From Gordonia oryzae (lineage in GTDB: Bacteria > Actinomycetota > Actinomycetes > Mycobacteriales > Mycobacteriaceae), in NCBI RefSeq assembly GCF_003797185.1, contig NZ_RKMH01000001.1:248001-312000 (forward strand): a DNA stretch of 64,000 bases, written 5' to 3'. The position numbers and the translations under genes are program-made. The notes under the pieces are model-generated. The model searched no databases. It was given only the letters and a program-made list of their open reading frames with translations, and had not been told where the DNA came from. Of the stretch, positions 28,322-37,114 are shown in pieces; position 1 is the stretch's first letter, and the number at the start of each line of letters is the position of its first letter.

Positions 28322-29398
28322 CGCAGCGAGGTTCGGGTATCCGCCCGCTCGTAGGCGGTCGGCGATCCCGGCGTTGATTCCCGCGACCCACACCGGGCCC
28401 CCATAGATGAACGGGGTGTAGGCCTGGAGGAGGTCGGCGCCGGCCAAGATGCGTTCCCACGCCTGGTCGACGGTGTCGATGCCGCCGACGCTGATCAGCG
28501 AGATGCGGCCTCCCACACGGCCGTACAGTCGGCGGAGCACCTCAAGAGACCGTGCGGTCAGTGGTGCCCCGGATAGTCCGCCCGCGCCCATTGCCTCGAT
28601 CTCGGCGGTCGGTGTGCGCAGGCCCTGTCTCCCGATGGTGGTGTTGGTGGCGACGATCCCGGCGAGTCCGAGTTCGACGGCCAGGTCGGCGACGGCGTCG
28701 ATATCGGTGTCGGCGAGGTCGGGGGCGATCTTCACCAGTACCGGCACTGTGACCTCCTCCAGTACCGCTGCGAGGATCGGGCGCAGCGAGTCGACGGCCT
28801 GGAGGTCGCGGAGTCCGGGGGTGTTCGGAGAGCTGACGTTGACCACCATGAAGTCTGCGTGTGGTCCGAGAAGCCTTGCGGAGAGCCGATAGTCGTCGAC
28901 GGCCTCGTCGACGGGCACCACCTTGGTCTTGCCGATGTTGGCTCCGATAGGGACGCGCACCGGCCCGGGGCGGGCCGCTCGCAGGTTCTCGGCGGCGACC
29001 TCGGCACCGGGATTATTGAAGCCCATCCGGTTGATCAGCGCGCGATCGCGTGGCAGTCGGAACAGCCGCGGAGCGGGATTGCCCGGCTGTGCCCGACCGG
29101 TAATGGTGCCGATTTCGGCATAGCCGAAACCCAGCTGCCCCCAGGCATTCACGGCGGTGGCCGACTTGTCGAAGCCGGCGGCCAGGCCCAGCGGGGCGGG
29201 GAAGTCGACGCCGAACACTTGTTGCCGAAGGATCGGGTCGTGGCGAGCGAGCACACGCGCCGACAGTGCGCGCAGGGCGGGCACGCGCATGGTCGTGGCG
29301 ATGGTGGCCGAGACGATGCGATGGATGCGTTCGGGCGGAAGCAGGAACATCAGGCGCAGCAGTGGCGGATAGAGCGCCCGATTCAGGCGGGTTAGCAT
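28295..29398 (-). CDS. pyrD: Dihydroorotate dehydrogenase (quinone), class 2
   Basis: A 367-residue membrane-associated flavoenzyme that oxidises dihydroorotate to orotate, passing electrons to quinone, in pyrimidine synthesis. An N-terminal helical extension (to ~45) is typical of class 2. Markers are [22 protein letters not shown]-type [48 protein letters not shown] (catalytic Ser of class 2), [11 protein letters not shown] and [17 protein letters not shown]. The ATG overlaps the DUF5703 gene by 7 nt. Order lppL-DUF5703-pyrD follows Rv2138-Rv2139 with one extra gene. Confidence 0.96.
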   Translation of the reverse strand: MLTRLNRALYPPLLRLMFLLPPERIHRIVSATIATTMRVPALRALSARVLARHDPILRQQVFGVDFPAPLGLAAGFDKSATAVNAWGQLGFGYAEIGTITGRAQPGNPAPRLFRLPRDRALINRMGFNNPGAEVAAENLRAARPGPVRVPIGANIGKTKVVPVDEAVDDYRLSARLLGPHADFMVVNVSSPNTPGLRDLQAVDSLRPILAAVLEEVTVPVLVKIAPDLADTDIDAVADLAVELGLAGIVATNTTIGRQGLRTPTAEIEAMGAGGLSGAPLTARSLEVLRRLYGRVGGRISLISVGGIDTVDQAWERILAGADLLQAYTPFIYGGPVWVAGINAGIADRLRAGGYPNLAAAVGADTRH

Positions 29399-29760
29399 GC
29401 TCGGGCACCGCCCTCGTGGTGCACCTGCTCTGATTGTGAATCGCTGGGGGACAAGTCATTCCGAATAATCTCGGTGCAGGTATCGGGGCCGTGCGCGCGC
29501 GCCGAACGCCGACGTTTCAGCAGCACCTTGCGGGTGCCATCGGTATACAGCCGCACCCGCGACAGCTCCCACCCGCCGAATTCGGCCTCCAACGACAACC
29601 GCATCGACGCAGTGACGCGGGTGACGTCCGGGGGTAGTCGTACCAACAAGCACTCGTAGTCCTCGGAGGTGACCTCCCAGCCGCGCGGATAGCGTGCGCC
29701 GTTGCGCACGCCCGCGCGTCCCGATCCGACGGATACCTGCCCCGTCCGCCTCGTCGTCAT
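29392..29760 (-). CDS. DUF5703-like small protein
   Basis: A 122-residue protein. The core (residues ~28-85: [44 protein letters not shown]) matches the short actinobacterial DUF5703 family, with its paired Trp-Glu and Gly-Gly-Trp-Glu-Leu motifs. The ends are unstructured. It overlaps both neighbours (4 nt with the lipoprotein gene, 7 nt with pyrD), so it is part of one operon. The function is unknown. Confidence 0.7.
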   Translation of the reverse strand: MTTRRTGQVSVGSGRAGVRNGARYPRGWEVTSEDYECLLVRLPPDVTRVTASMRLSLEAEFGGWELSRVRLYTDGTRKVLLKRRRSARAHGPDTCTEIIRNDLSPSDSQSEQVHHEGGARAC

Positions 29761-30908
29761 CGGGCGGCGCCGGTGGTCGCCGGAGCGGTGGGCGTCACCG
29801 GCGCACCGCCGGTCTGTGCAGCTGTCGTGACCACCTGGATTCCTCCGTCTCGAGCCGAGAGCACGAACACCGATCCGCTCTCGTCGTCGACGACGATCGC
29901 ATCCGGTTGGGCGACCGCGGCGAACCGATGCTTCTCGGTCGGTTCGCCGGTGGCGAGGTCATAGGCCACCACTTCGTTGTTGCCCGTCGTCGAGACCCAC
30001 AGGAGATTGCGGGCGTCGTCGTAGTCTACGGCGTAAGGGCCGTCGGACACCGGATAGCGGAACCGCATCAGCAGTGGTGATCCGAAGAACCCGACGATCT
30101 CGTCGTCGCGGGTGTTGGCCACGAGTACGCGTCCGTAGTGGTCGACGGCGGAGTTGGTGGCACCGTTTCCGGCCCGAAGGGCCGGTCCGAGATCACCGCT
30201 ATCCAGGTCGACGGGGGTCACTGAGGATTGCGCGCGGTCGAGCACCACGACCTGCTCGGCGGGTGCATCGGCGCCCGGTGGCGCGACGGTGATGTCGTCG
30301 ACACGGACGAATCCGGCGATGTCGCGGTGCTGGGCCAGATCGCGATCGAGGACGAGCACGTGGCCGTTGTCGGTGCCGACCAGGGTGCGACCGTCGGGGG
30401 TGCGGGCCAGGGCGCTGGGGTTCGCGGTGTGCAGAACCTCGCTGCGCACCTGGCCGTCGCGGCCGATGCGCACCACGTGGCCCGGCCCGACACCGATGAA
30501 ACCGCCGTCACCAGCGCCCACGAGGTGGGTGAGTGCGGGGGTCGCGACTGATGTCGCTGCGGGAAGTGCCGCGGGAGTCGACGACGCGGCCGCGGTCATG
30601 GCCGACTCGTCGAAGCGCAGGACGGCGGTACCGCCGGGACCGATCACCGCAAGGCGCCCGTCCGACAGAGCCGGCGACGAGGATCCGGCGGGGGTGGGGA
30701 CGATCACGCCGGCGGGCGTGCGTGGTGCACCCGGTGGTGCGGGACTCGCGGAGGCCGGGGTGACAGTGGGCACATCTGTGGGGGTCTGCGAACCGCTGGA
30801 GGAGTTGCATCCCGCGACGACGAGTGCGGCCGCGGCGAGCGGGACGAGCAGACCGATGGTCCGGCGAGCGCTGGTGCGGGCCGTGGTGCGGGAGTGACTG
30901 GCAGACAT
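29757..30908 (-). CDS. lppL: Lipoprotein with beta-propeller-like domain (LppL-like)
   Basis: A 383-residue lipoprotein. Arg-rich n-region, hydrophobic [15 protein letters not shown] lipobox with the acylated Cys near residue 27-28, then a Ser/Pro/Thr linker to ~75. The rest repeats strand patterns such as [37 protein letters not shown] and [19 protein letters not shown], typical of YncE/NHL-like propellers. It corresponds to Rv2138. It should face the outer side of the membrane and might bind a ligand or protein. ATG 30908 is used; ATG 30917 is also in frame. Confidence 0.8.
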   Translation of the reverse strand: MSASHSRTTARTSARRTIGLLVPLAAAALVVAGCNSSSGSQTPTDVPTVTPASASPAPPGAPRTPAGVIVPTPAGSSSPALSDGRLAVIGPGGTAVLRFDESAMTAAASSTPAALPAATSVATPALTHLVGAGDGGFIGVGPGHVVRIGRDGQVRSEVLHTANPSALARTPDGRTLVGTDNGHVLVLDRDLAQHRDIAGFVRVDDITVAPPGADAPAEQVVVLDRAQSSVTPVDLDSGDLGPALRAGNGATNSAVDHYGRVLVANTRDDEIVGFFGSPLLMRFRYPVSDGPYAVDYDDARNLLWVSTTGNNEVVAYDLATGEPTEKHRFAAVAQPDAIVVDDESGSVFVLSARDGGIQVVTTAAQTGGAPVTPTAPATTGAAR

Positions 30909-31014
30909 GCCACCCATCTTGCACACATCCCTACCGGGTCGGGTCGCCGCGGGTCGGCAGCGGCGCCGCATACCCGACGGTTCTCGGTGTCGAGGGGATC
31001 GGACACATCCCGAG

Positions 31015-31020
31015 TAGCAT
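31015..31020 (+). promoter_or_regulatory. -10 box, probable leaderless uppP
   Basis: TAGCAT lies 8 nt before GTG 31029. Confidence 0.4.
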
Positions 31021-31028
31021 CGACCGCC

Positions 31029-31871
31029 GTGACCGACACCATGACGTGGGCCCAGTCGATCGTCCTCGGCGCCATCCAGGGCCTCACCGAGTTTTTGCCG
31101 ATCTCGTCCTCGGGACACCTGCGCATCGCCTCGGAATTGATGTTCGGGGAGGACGCCGGGGCGTCGTTCACCGCGGTGACTCAGCTGGGCACCGAGGCCG
31201 CGGTGCTCGTCTTCTTCGCCCGTGACATCGCCCGGATCGTGCTCGCCTGGTTCCGAGGATTATTCGCCCGCGATGAGCGGGGGCTCGACTACCGCGTTGG
31301 GTGGTATGTGATCCTCGCGACGATCCCGATCGGTCTGATCGGTTTCCTGCTCAAGGACGAGATCCGCTCGGCGGCCCGCAATCTGTGGCTGGTCGCGACG
31401 GTGCTGATCCTGTTCTCGGGGGTGTTCTGGCTGGCCGAACGCTTCGCGACCCAACGCCGCTCGATGGAGCAACTGACCCTGCGTGACGGAATGGTCATGG
31501 GTCTGGCGCAGTGTCTGGCGCTGGTTCCGGGAGTTTCCCGGTCGGGAGCGACGGCCAGCGTGGGCCTGTTCCTCGGGCTCGAACGCGAGGTCGCGTTCCG
31601 CTTCTCGTTCCTGCTCGCCATTCCTGCGGTGCTGGCGTCGGGACTGTTCAGCATCCCCGACGCCATCCATCCGACCGGTGGTGGGATGGAGGCCACAGGT
31701 GCGCAGTTGGTGGTGGCCACCCTCGTGGCGTTCGTGCTGGGTTATGTCTCGATCGCGTGGTTGTTGCGCTTCGTCAGCGACCACTCGATGAACTGGTTCG
31801 GCGGTTATCGGGTCATCGTGGGTCTCGTCGTGATGGGCCTGTTGGCCAGCGGTGTCATCGACGCCACATGA
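31029..31871 (+). CDS. uppP: Undecaprenyl-diphosphatase
   Basis: A 280-residue polytopic membrane enzyme that dephosphorylates undecaprenyl (decaprenyl) diphosphate so the peptidoglycan lipid carrier can be reused; overproduction gives bacitracin resistance. Signatures are [18 protein letters not shown] near the N-terminus and [18 protein letters not shown], with the catalytic Glu and the PGxSRSG Arg. About seven or eight helices are visible. Start GTG 31029; Met at 31041 is alternative. The C-terminal GVIDAT codons and stop are repeated three times in tandem. Corresponds to Rv2136c. Confidence 0.95.
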   Translation: MTDTMTWAQSIVLGAIQGLTEFLPISSSGHLRIASELMFGEDAGASFTAVTQLGTEAAVLVFFARDIARIVLAWFRGLFARDERGLDYRVGWYVILATIPIGLIGFLLKDEIRSAARNLWLVATVLILFSGVFWLAERFATQRRSMEQLTLRDGMVMGLAQCLALVPGVSRSGATASVGLFLGLEREVAFRFSFLLAIPAVLASGLFSIPDAIHPTGGGMEATGAQLVVATLVAFVLGYVSIAWLLRFVSDHSMNWFGGYRVIVGLVVMGLLASGVIDAT

Positions 31872-31923
31872 CCCGGTGTCATCGACGCCACATGACCCGG
31901 TGTCATCGACGCCACATGAACCG
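31852..31923 (+). repeat. Three 24-bp tandem repeats across the uppP stop
   Basis: Units at 31852-31875, 31876-31899 and 31900-31923 start gtgtcatcgacgccacatga and end cccg or accg; the third differs at one base. The first unit encodes the last uppP codons and stop, so the stop codon is present three times in the same frame. Confidence 0.95.
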
Positions 31924-31975
31924 GGAGGGTCAGCTCGCCCACCGGTACCGATGTGCTGTGTTTTCTGCGGATGCA

Positions 31976-31981
31976 TAAGGT
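31976..31981 (+). promoter_or_regulatory. -10 box, leaderless histidine phosphatase gene
   Basis: TAAGGT is 6 nt before ATG 31988. Confidence 0.5.
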
Positions 31982-31987
31982 TGGGGC

Positions 31988-32767
31988 ATGACCGTGATCC
32001 TCGTGCGCCACGGACGTTCCACGGCCAACACCTCCGGGGTGCTCGCGGGGCGCACTCCCGGCGTGTCCCTCGACGACAAGGGCCGGGGGCAAGCCGCCGC
32101 ACTCGTCGACCGTCTGCAGCCGTATCTGGCCGCGATCACCGTGGTAGCCCGGTCACCACTGCAGCGGTGCGCGGAGACGATGGGACCGCTGGTGGCCGCT
32201 CTGGCCGACGCGGGACTCGATGTGCCGGAAATCGTCGTCGACGATCTCGCGGAGGTCGACTACGGTGCGTGGACAAACCGTACGATCGCGGAGTTGCGCA
32301 AGGAGCCACTGTGGACGACAGTTCAGCAGCATCCTTCCGCGGCCGTCTTTCCCGACGGTGAGGGACTGGCCACGGTGCAGGCACGGGCGGTCGCGGCGGT
32401 TCGTGCTCTCGACCGCGAGTTCGGCGGATCGGACGGCGCCGGGGTGTGGGTGGCCTGTTCGCACGGCGATGTGATCAAGGCGATCGTCGCCGACGCCATG
32501 GGGATGCATCTCGATTCGTTCCAACGCATCGTCGTCGAGCCCGCCTCGGTGAGCATCATCCGCTATGGCGATACTCGGCCCTACGTGCACACGGTGAACT
32601 CGACGACGACCTTGTCGGTGCCAATCCGGCCACCGGCGTCCATCGATGCGGTCGTCGGCGGCGACACCGGTTCCGACGACGAGAACCCGACACCATCTGT
32701 CGGGCCCGGCGACAACGAACCGCAGCCCGAGTCGCCGGTGGCCGCGGGGACCGGCCGGCACGGATAA
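31988..32767 (+). CDS. Histidine phosphatase family protein (Rv2135c-like)
   Basis: A 259-residue phosphoglycerate-mutase-superfamily phosphatase. VILVRHGRSTANTSGVLAGR carries the RHG motif with the phosphorylated His10-11 region. VARSPLQRCAETM supplies the second Arg, VDYGAWTNR the acidic residue, and ACSHGDVIKAI the second His. The last ~45 residues are disordered and rich in Pro, Asp and Gly. Corresponds to Rv2135c. The substrate is unknown. It begins a run phosphatase-DUF3090-SCO1664 family-mshC that is conserved in actinobacteria. Confidence 0.9.
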   Translation: MTVILVRHGRSTANTSGVLAGRTPGVSLDDKGRGQAAALVDRLQPYLAAITVVARSPLQRCAETMGPLVAALADAGLDVPEIVVDDLAEVDYGAWTNRTIAELRKEPLWTTVQQHPSAAVFPDGEGLATVQARAVAAVRALDREFGGSDGAGVWVACSHGDVIKAIVADAMGMHLDSFQRIVVEPASVSIIRYGDTRPYVHTVNSTTTLSVPIRPPASIDAVVGGDTGSDDENPTPSVGPGDNEPQPESPVAAGTGRHG

Positions 32768-32794
32768 TGACCACACAGCGTAAGGAGGTGGGTG

Positions 32795-33508
32795 ATGTCA
32801 CGAGCGATACACGTGTTTCGCAGTCCTGACCGATTCGTCGCGGGTACCGTCGGGCAGCCCGGTGACCGCACGTTCTACCTCCAGGCCGTGCACGAGGCGC
32901 GCATCATCAGCGTCGTCCTGGAGAAGCAGCAGGTCCAGATACTCGCCGAACGGATCGGCGCCCTGCTCGAGGAGATCCATCGGCGTTTCGGGACCCCTAT
33001 TCCGCCGGAGGCCGAGCAGGTCAACGACCTCAGTCCGCTCGTCATGCCCGTCGATGCCGAGTTCCGGGTCGGCACCATGGGTTTGGGGTGGGACGCCGAG
33101 TCCGAGGCGGTCGTCGTGGAATTGCTCGCCATCACCGAGGGTGAATTCGACGAGAGCGTCGTCCTCGACGACACCGACGAGGGCCCAGACGCGGTGCGCG
33201 TGTTCCTGACGACACGCGCCGCCCGTGAGTTCGCCGCCCGGTCCACCCGGGTGATCTCGGCGGGCCGACCCCCGTGCCCGCTCTGTGGCGAACCGCTCGA
33301 CGACCAGGGGCATCTCTGTGTACGGACCAACGGCTACAAGCGTGACGCCGAACTGAGCAAGTCGCTGGACTTCATCGATCCGGAGGTGCTCAACGGGCTC
33401 ACCGACGGTCCGCTGCTGCTCGGTGACGAGGAGAACCCGGCGTCCGATGATTCGCGCGGGGAGAGCAGCGACGATCCCGACGCAGGTCCGCAGGGGGGCT
33501 CCCGATGA
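32795..33508 (+). CDS. DUF3090 family protein (Rv2134c-like)
   Basis: A 237-residue DUF3090 protein. The N-terminal signature is SRAIHVFRSPDRFVAGTVGQ, with GDRTFYLQAVHEARIISVVL following. Near 165-185 a treble-clef-like element, PCPLCGEPLDDQGHLCVRTN, could bind zinc. The acidic tail is disordered. ATG 32795 has the best ribosome site in the window, AAGGAGGT 5 nt upstream. Function unknown; always linked with the adjacent SCO1664-family gene in actinobacteria (from memory). Confidence 0.88.
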   Translation: MSRAIHVFRSPDRFVAGTVGQPGDRTFYLQAVHEARIISVVLEKQQVQILAERIGALLEEIHRRFGTPIPPEAEQVNDLSPLVMPVDAEFRVGTMGLGWDAESEAVVVELLAITEGEFDESVVLDDTDEGPDAVRVFLTTRAAREFAARSTRVISAGRPPCPLCGEPLDDQGHLCVRTNGYKRDAELSKSLDFIDPEVLNGLTDGPLLLGDEENPASDDSRGESSDDPDAGPQGGSR

Positions 33509-33553
33509 CCGCGGCGACGGTGCTGTGACCGACCACCAGAGCTTGGCCTCGCC

Positions 33554-34447
33554 GTGAGCATCGGGGGTGCTTCCGATGTGCCGCAACCCGATTCGTGCCC
33601 GGAGTCGGGGGACGACGATACCGACGACGTCGCCGCGGATGCCGTGCTGCGCGTCGGTGAACTCACGATCATCGGCCGCATCCAGACGGCCAGCAATGCG
33701 ACCCTGGTGTGCGACGCCGTCGTCGGTGATCGCGCGGTCCGATGCGTCTACAAACCGGTGCGCGGCGAGATCCCGCTGTGGGACTTCCCCGATGGCACCC
33801 TGGCCGGACGAGAGGTGGCGTCCTACCTGGTCTCGCGGGCGCTGCGCTGGGACGTCATTCCGACGACGGTGCTGCGCGATGGACCGCTCGGGGTGGGGAT
33901 GGTGCAACGGTGGATCGAGACCCCGGAACCGGAACCCGAGGATCTCGAATTGCCGGCTGCGAGGATCGATCTGGTGGACCTTTGTCCGGTCGGCGCGGTG
34001 CCCGACGGATATCTGTCCATCCTGCGTGCCCTGGATGGGCGTGGAGAACCGGTCGAGCTGGTACACGCCGACGATCCGCGCCTGCGGCGCGTGGCGGTGC
34101 TCGACGTGCTCCTCAACAATGCCGACCGCAAGGGCGGACACGTGCTCGAAGGACTCGACGGCGGGGTCTACGGCGTTGATCACGGCATCTGCCTGCACAG
34201 CGAGGACAAGCTGCGCACGGTGTTGTGGGGTTGGGCGGGCGAACCCGTTCCGGCGGATCTTCTCGCCGATGTCGTCGAGTTCGTCGGGGAACTGGAAACC
34301 ACGTCGTCGACGTTGCGTGCCGAGCTGGCCCGGCACATCACCGTCGACGAGATCGACGCGCTGACCATCCGCGCATTGGTACTCGCCGAGTCCGAGACCA
34401 TGCCGCTACCGCCGGGCCATCGGCCCATTCCCTGGCCCCCGTTTTGA
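33554..34447 (+). CDS. SCO1664-family protein, PI3/4-kinase-like (Rv2133c-like)
   Basis: A 297-residue protein of the SCO1664 family. The layout recalls the phosphatidylinositol 3/4-kinase fold: VRCVYKPVRGEIPLWDFPDG gives the nucleotide-binding Lys; VLDVLLNNADRKGGHVL gives the catalytic D-x-x-x-x-N type loop; YGVDHGICLHSEDKLR gives the metal-binding Asp. Substrate and physiological role are unknown. The GTG 33554 start has no obvious ribosome site, and the 45-nt gap from DUF3090 suggests co-transcription. Kinase-like activity is inferred from motifs only. Confidence 0.78.
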   Translation: MSIGGASDVPQPDSCPESGDDDTDDVAADAVLRVGELTIIGRIQTASNATLVCDAVVGDRAVRCVYKPVRGEIPLWDFPDGTLAGREVASYLVSRALRWDVIPTTVLRDGPLGVGMVQRWIETPEPEPEDLELPAARIDLVDLCPVGAVPDGYLSILRALDGRGEPVELVHADDPRLRRVAVLDVLLNNADRKGGHVLEGLDGGVYGVDHGICLHSEDKLRTVLWGWAGEPVPADLLADVVEFVGELETTSSTLRAELARHITVDEIDALTIRALVLAESETMPLPPGHRPIPWPPF

Positions 34448-34546
34448 CCCGTCGGCGCTCACCCACGCGTGTGCGCTCCACGCGGCGCCACACCTCCGGC
34501 GTCGAAGGCCTGCGGCCCCCATCCGTGGTCCCTCGCGCGGCCGCCA

Positions 34547-34552
34547 TACAGT
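34547..34552 (+). promoter_or_regulatory. -10 box, leaderless mshC
   Basis: TACAGT is 6 nt before ATG 34559. Confidence 0.5.
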
Positions 34553-34558
34553 GGACGC

Positions 34559-35800
34559 ATGCATTCGTGGCCCGATCCCGCGGTTCCCGCCGTTCCCGGC
34601 GCCGGACCCGCGCTCCGACTCTTCGACACCGCGGGCGCGGCGGTCCGCCCCGTCTCCCCGGGCCCGACGGCCACCATGTACGTGTGCGGAATCACCCCGT
34701 ACGACGCCACCCATCTGGGCCACGCCGCAACGTATCTGGCCTTCGACATGGTCAATCGCGTCCTGCGTGATCAGGGTCACGACGTGCACTACGTGCAGAA
34801 CATCACCGACGTCGACGACCCGCTCTTCGAGCGCGCCGAACGCGACGGGGTGGACTGGCGAGACCTCGGCAGCGAGCAGATTCAGCTGTTCCGCGACGAC
34901 ATGACCGCGCTACGGGTGCTCCCACCTCGCGACTACATCGGCGCGATGGAATCAGTCGGCGAGGTCGTGGAGATGGTCGGCACACTCCTGGCCTCGGGGG
35001 CGGCCTACGTGGTCGATGATCCCGAGTACCCCGACGTCTACTTTCGCATCGACGCCACCGAGCAATTCGGCTACGAGTCGGGATACGACCGGGAGACGAT
35101 GCTGAGGTTGTTCGCCGAACGTGGGGGGGACCCGGATCGCGCGGGTAAACGGGATCGGCTCGATGCGTTGCTGTGGCGTGCCGAACGACCTGGCGAGCCC
35201 GGCTGGGATGCGCCGTTCGGGCGTGGACGGCCCGGTTGGCACATCGAGTGTTCGGCGATCGCACTGAACCGGCTCGGCAGCGAGTTCGACATCCAGGGCG
35301 GCGGCAACGACCTGATCTTCCCGCATCACGAGTTCTCTGCCGCGCACGGTGAGGCATTGACCGGATCGCGGCGCTTCGCACGGCATTACGTCCACACCGG
35401 CATGGTCGGACTCGACGGTGAGAAGATGTCCAAGAGCCGCGGCAATCTCGTTTTCGTCTCACGGTTGCGCTCGCAGGGTGTCGACCCGGCCGCGATCCGG
35501 CTTGCGTTGCTCGCCGATCATTATCGCGGCGAGCGGATGTGGACCGATGACGTCCTGACGACCGGCACCGAGCGGCTCGCGCGCTGGCGACACGCCGTGG
35601 CATGCGGCCGTGGCCCCGATGCGATGCCGGTGGTGGAGCGGATTCGCGTGCATCTCGCCGACGATCTCGACACCCCGAAGGCCCTCGACGCGGTCGACGG
35701 TTGGTGTCGTGACGTGGAGCAGGGGATCGGCAGGGACACCGCGGCGCCGGATGCACTCGCCACCGCGGTCGACGCGCTGCTCGGTGTGAGCCTGCTCTGA
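34559..35800 (+). CDS. mshC: Cysteine:glucosaminylinositol ligase MshC
   Basis: A 413-residue ligase that joins cysteine to GlcN-inositol in mycothiol synthesis, using ATP. It is a cysteinyl-tRNA-synthetase paralogue without the anticodon-binding domain. [17 protein letters not shown] has the zinc Cys and HLGH (52-55) ATP motif; HIECSAIAL and [17 protein letters not shown] supply zinc ligands; KMSKS lies at 289-293. The length matches M. tuberculosis MshC (414). Its presence marks a mycothiol-producing actinobacterium. Confidence 0.95.
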   Translation: MHSWPDPAVPAVPGAGPALRLFDTAGAAVRPVSPGPTATMYVCGITPYDATHLGHAATYLAFDMVNRVLRDQGHDVHYVQNITDVDDPLFERAERDGVDWRDLGSEQIQLFRDDMTALRVLPPRDYIGAMESVGEVVEMVGTLLASGAAYVVDDPEYPDVYFRIDATEQFGYESGYDRETMLRLFAERGGDPDRAGKRDRLDALLWRAERPGEPGWDAPFGRGRPGWHIECSAIALNRLGSEFDIQGGGNDLIFPHHEFSAAHGEALTGSRRFARHYVHTGMVGLDGEKMSKSRGNLVFVSRLRSQGVDPAAIRLALLADHYRGERMWTDDVLTTGTERLARWRHAVACGRGPDAMPVVERIRVHLADDLDTPKALDAVDGWCRDVEQGIGRDTAAPDALATAVDALLGVSLL

Positions 35801-35858
35801 CTGCTCCGCCCGACCTGTCCAAGGCGACCTCGGCTGGTTACCGCGCCGGCCGGGTGAG

Positions 35859-35864
35859 TAAGGT
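35859..35864 (+). promoter_or_regulatory. -10 box, leaderless 102-aa gene
   Basis: TAAGGT is 6 nt before GTG 35871 and fixes this codon as the likely start over TTG 35865. Confidence 0.5.
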
Positions 35865-35870
35865 TTGCGC

Positions 35871-36179
35871 GTGGCTCGTGTGCAGGAGATCAATCCCGAC
35901 ACCGCAACCGGGGTGTGGACCGTGCAAACCCGGACGTCGACCTACCTCCTCGACTTCGATGAGATGACCCTGCTGCGCGCGCCCGGTGTGGGCAGCACCG
36001 ACAGCGAGGAGTGGGCGGTGAGCACCCTGCGCCGTGACTCCGAAGACATCCCGCTGCTCGGGGTGAAGTCCTGCCGGGTGGGGGAATCCGCACAGTTCTG
36101 GGTCCGCGCCGCCGACGACCCCGACGTCCGGACGTGGCGGATCACCACTCCGGTCGTGTCGATCGAACGGATCGGCTGA
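35871..36179 (+). CDS. Small conserved-looking hypothetical protein
   Basis: A 102-residue protein I cannot assign. It looks beta-rich (TGVWTVQTRTSTYLLDFDE, ESAQFWVRAADDPDVRTWRI) and may form a compact beta domain. No signal peptide, Cys or catalytic motif. Codon use resembles its neighbours, and a leaderless promoter precedes the GTG, so I take it as real. It converges tail to tail on the PAC2 gene with only 3 nt between stops. Confidence 0.65.
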   Translation: MARVQEINPDTATGVWTVQTRTSTYLLDFDEMTLLRAPGVGSTDSEEWAVSTLRRDSEDIPLLGVKSCRVGESAQFWVRAADDPDVRTWRITTPVVSIERIG

Positions 36180-36182
36180 GCC

Positions 36183-37064
36183 TCAGCCGCCGAACGATCC
36201 AGGCCCTCCGCGTCTTTTGAGGTACCGCTCGAACTCCGCGGCCAGGGCGTCCCCGTCGATCTTGGCCATCACCTCATCGGTGTCGATCTCGGCGTCTCCA
36301 CGCTCCTCGAGCCCCCGGACGTAGTCGGCGATCTCCTCGTCGTCCTCGGTCATCTCGGTGACCGCCTGCTCCCACTCCTCGGCCTGCTCGGGCAGTATGC
36401 CCAGCGGCACCTCGATGTCGAGCACCTCCTCGACACGGTTCAGCAGCGCGACTGTCGCCTTCGGATTCGGCGGGGTGGAGACGTAATGGGGGACCGCCGC
36501 CCAGAATGCCACCGCAGGCAGTCCGGCCTGTACGAACAGGTCCTGCAGCACCCCGGTGATGCCGGTGGGTCCCTCATAGCGGCTCTCGGTGAGGTTGTAC
36601 CGGGCGGCCGCCTCACTGCTATAGGCACTGCCGGTGACCGGCACCGGTCGAGTATGCGGGGTGTCGGCGAGCAGAGCGCCGAGCATCACGGTGGTCTCCA
36701 CGTCCAGGGCTTCGGCGCAGGCGACGATCTCGGCGCAGAAACCACGCCACCGCATGTTGGGTTCGATACCGCGCACGAGTACAATGTCCCGGTTGGCCCC
36801 TTGCGGGCGGCAGTAGGAAATGGACGTGGTCGGCCAGTCGATTCGACGGGTCACCCCGTCGATCTGTTTGATCGTCGGACGGTTCACCTGGAAGTCGTAG
36901 TAGTCGTCGGAGTCGATCTCCGCGAGCGGACTCGCGTCCCACATGAGCGCAAGGTGCTCCACGGCGCTGCTCGCGGCATCGCCGGCATCGTTCCAGCCCT
37001 CGAAGGCGGCCAGCAGGATGGGTTTGCGCAAGCGGGGAAGGTTCGACATCTGCTCGGCGTTCAC
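36183..37064 (-). CDS. PAC2 family protein (Rv2125-like)
   Basis: A 293-residue PAC2-domain protein. It opens LRKPILLAAFEGWNDAGDAA, the family hallmark, with VNRPTIKQIDGVTRRIDWP, LVRGIEPNMRWRGFCAE and VPHYVSTPPNPKATVALLN. In eukaryotes PAC2 helps assemble proteasomes; in actinobacteria its role is unproven, but this gene lies ~12 kb from the proteasome ATPase gene. TAGGCT 6 nt before GTG 37064 supports a leaderless start. It diverges from metH. Confidence 0.88.
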   Translation of the reverse strand: MNAEQMSNLPRLRKPILLAAFEGWNDAGDAASSAVEHLALMWDASPLAEIDSDDYYDFQVNRPTIKQIDGVTRRIDWPTTSISYCRPQGANRDIVLVRGIEPNMRWRGFCAEIVACAEALDVETTVMLGALLADTPHTRPVPVTGSAYSSEAAARYNLTESRYEGPTGITGVLQDLFVQAGLPAVAFWAAVPHYVSTPPNPKATVALLNRVEEVLDIEVPLGILPEQAEEWEQAVTEMTEDDEEIADYVRGLEERGDAEIDTDEVMAKIDGDALAAEFERYLKRRGGPGSFGG

Positions 37065-37070
37065 TGATCC

Positions 37071-37076
37071 AGCCTA
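37071..37076 (-). promoter_or_regulatory. -10 box, leaderless PAC2 gene
   Basis: On the minus strand TAGGCT is 6 nt before GTG 37064. Confidence 0.5.
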
Positions 37077-37101
37077 CGACCGAACCCTAGAGAGAGCGAA
37101 C

Positions 37102-37107
37102 TACTCT
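37102..37107 (+). promoter_or_regulatory. -10 box, leaderless metH
   Basis: TACTCT is 7 nt before ATG 37115. The whole divergent spacer to the PAC2 gene is 50 nt, so there is no room for a cobalamin riboswitch. Confidence 0.45.
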
Positions 37108-37114
37108 GAACACC

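Noticed and set aside
37065-37114. Cobalamin riboswitch before metH
   Set aside because: The spacer is only 50 nt and shows a leaderless promoter.
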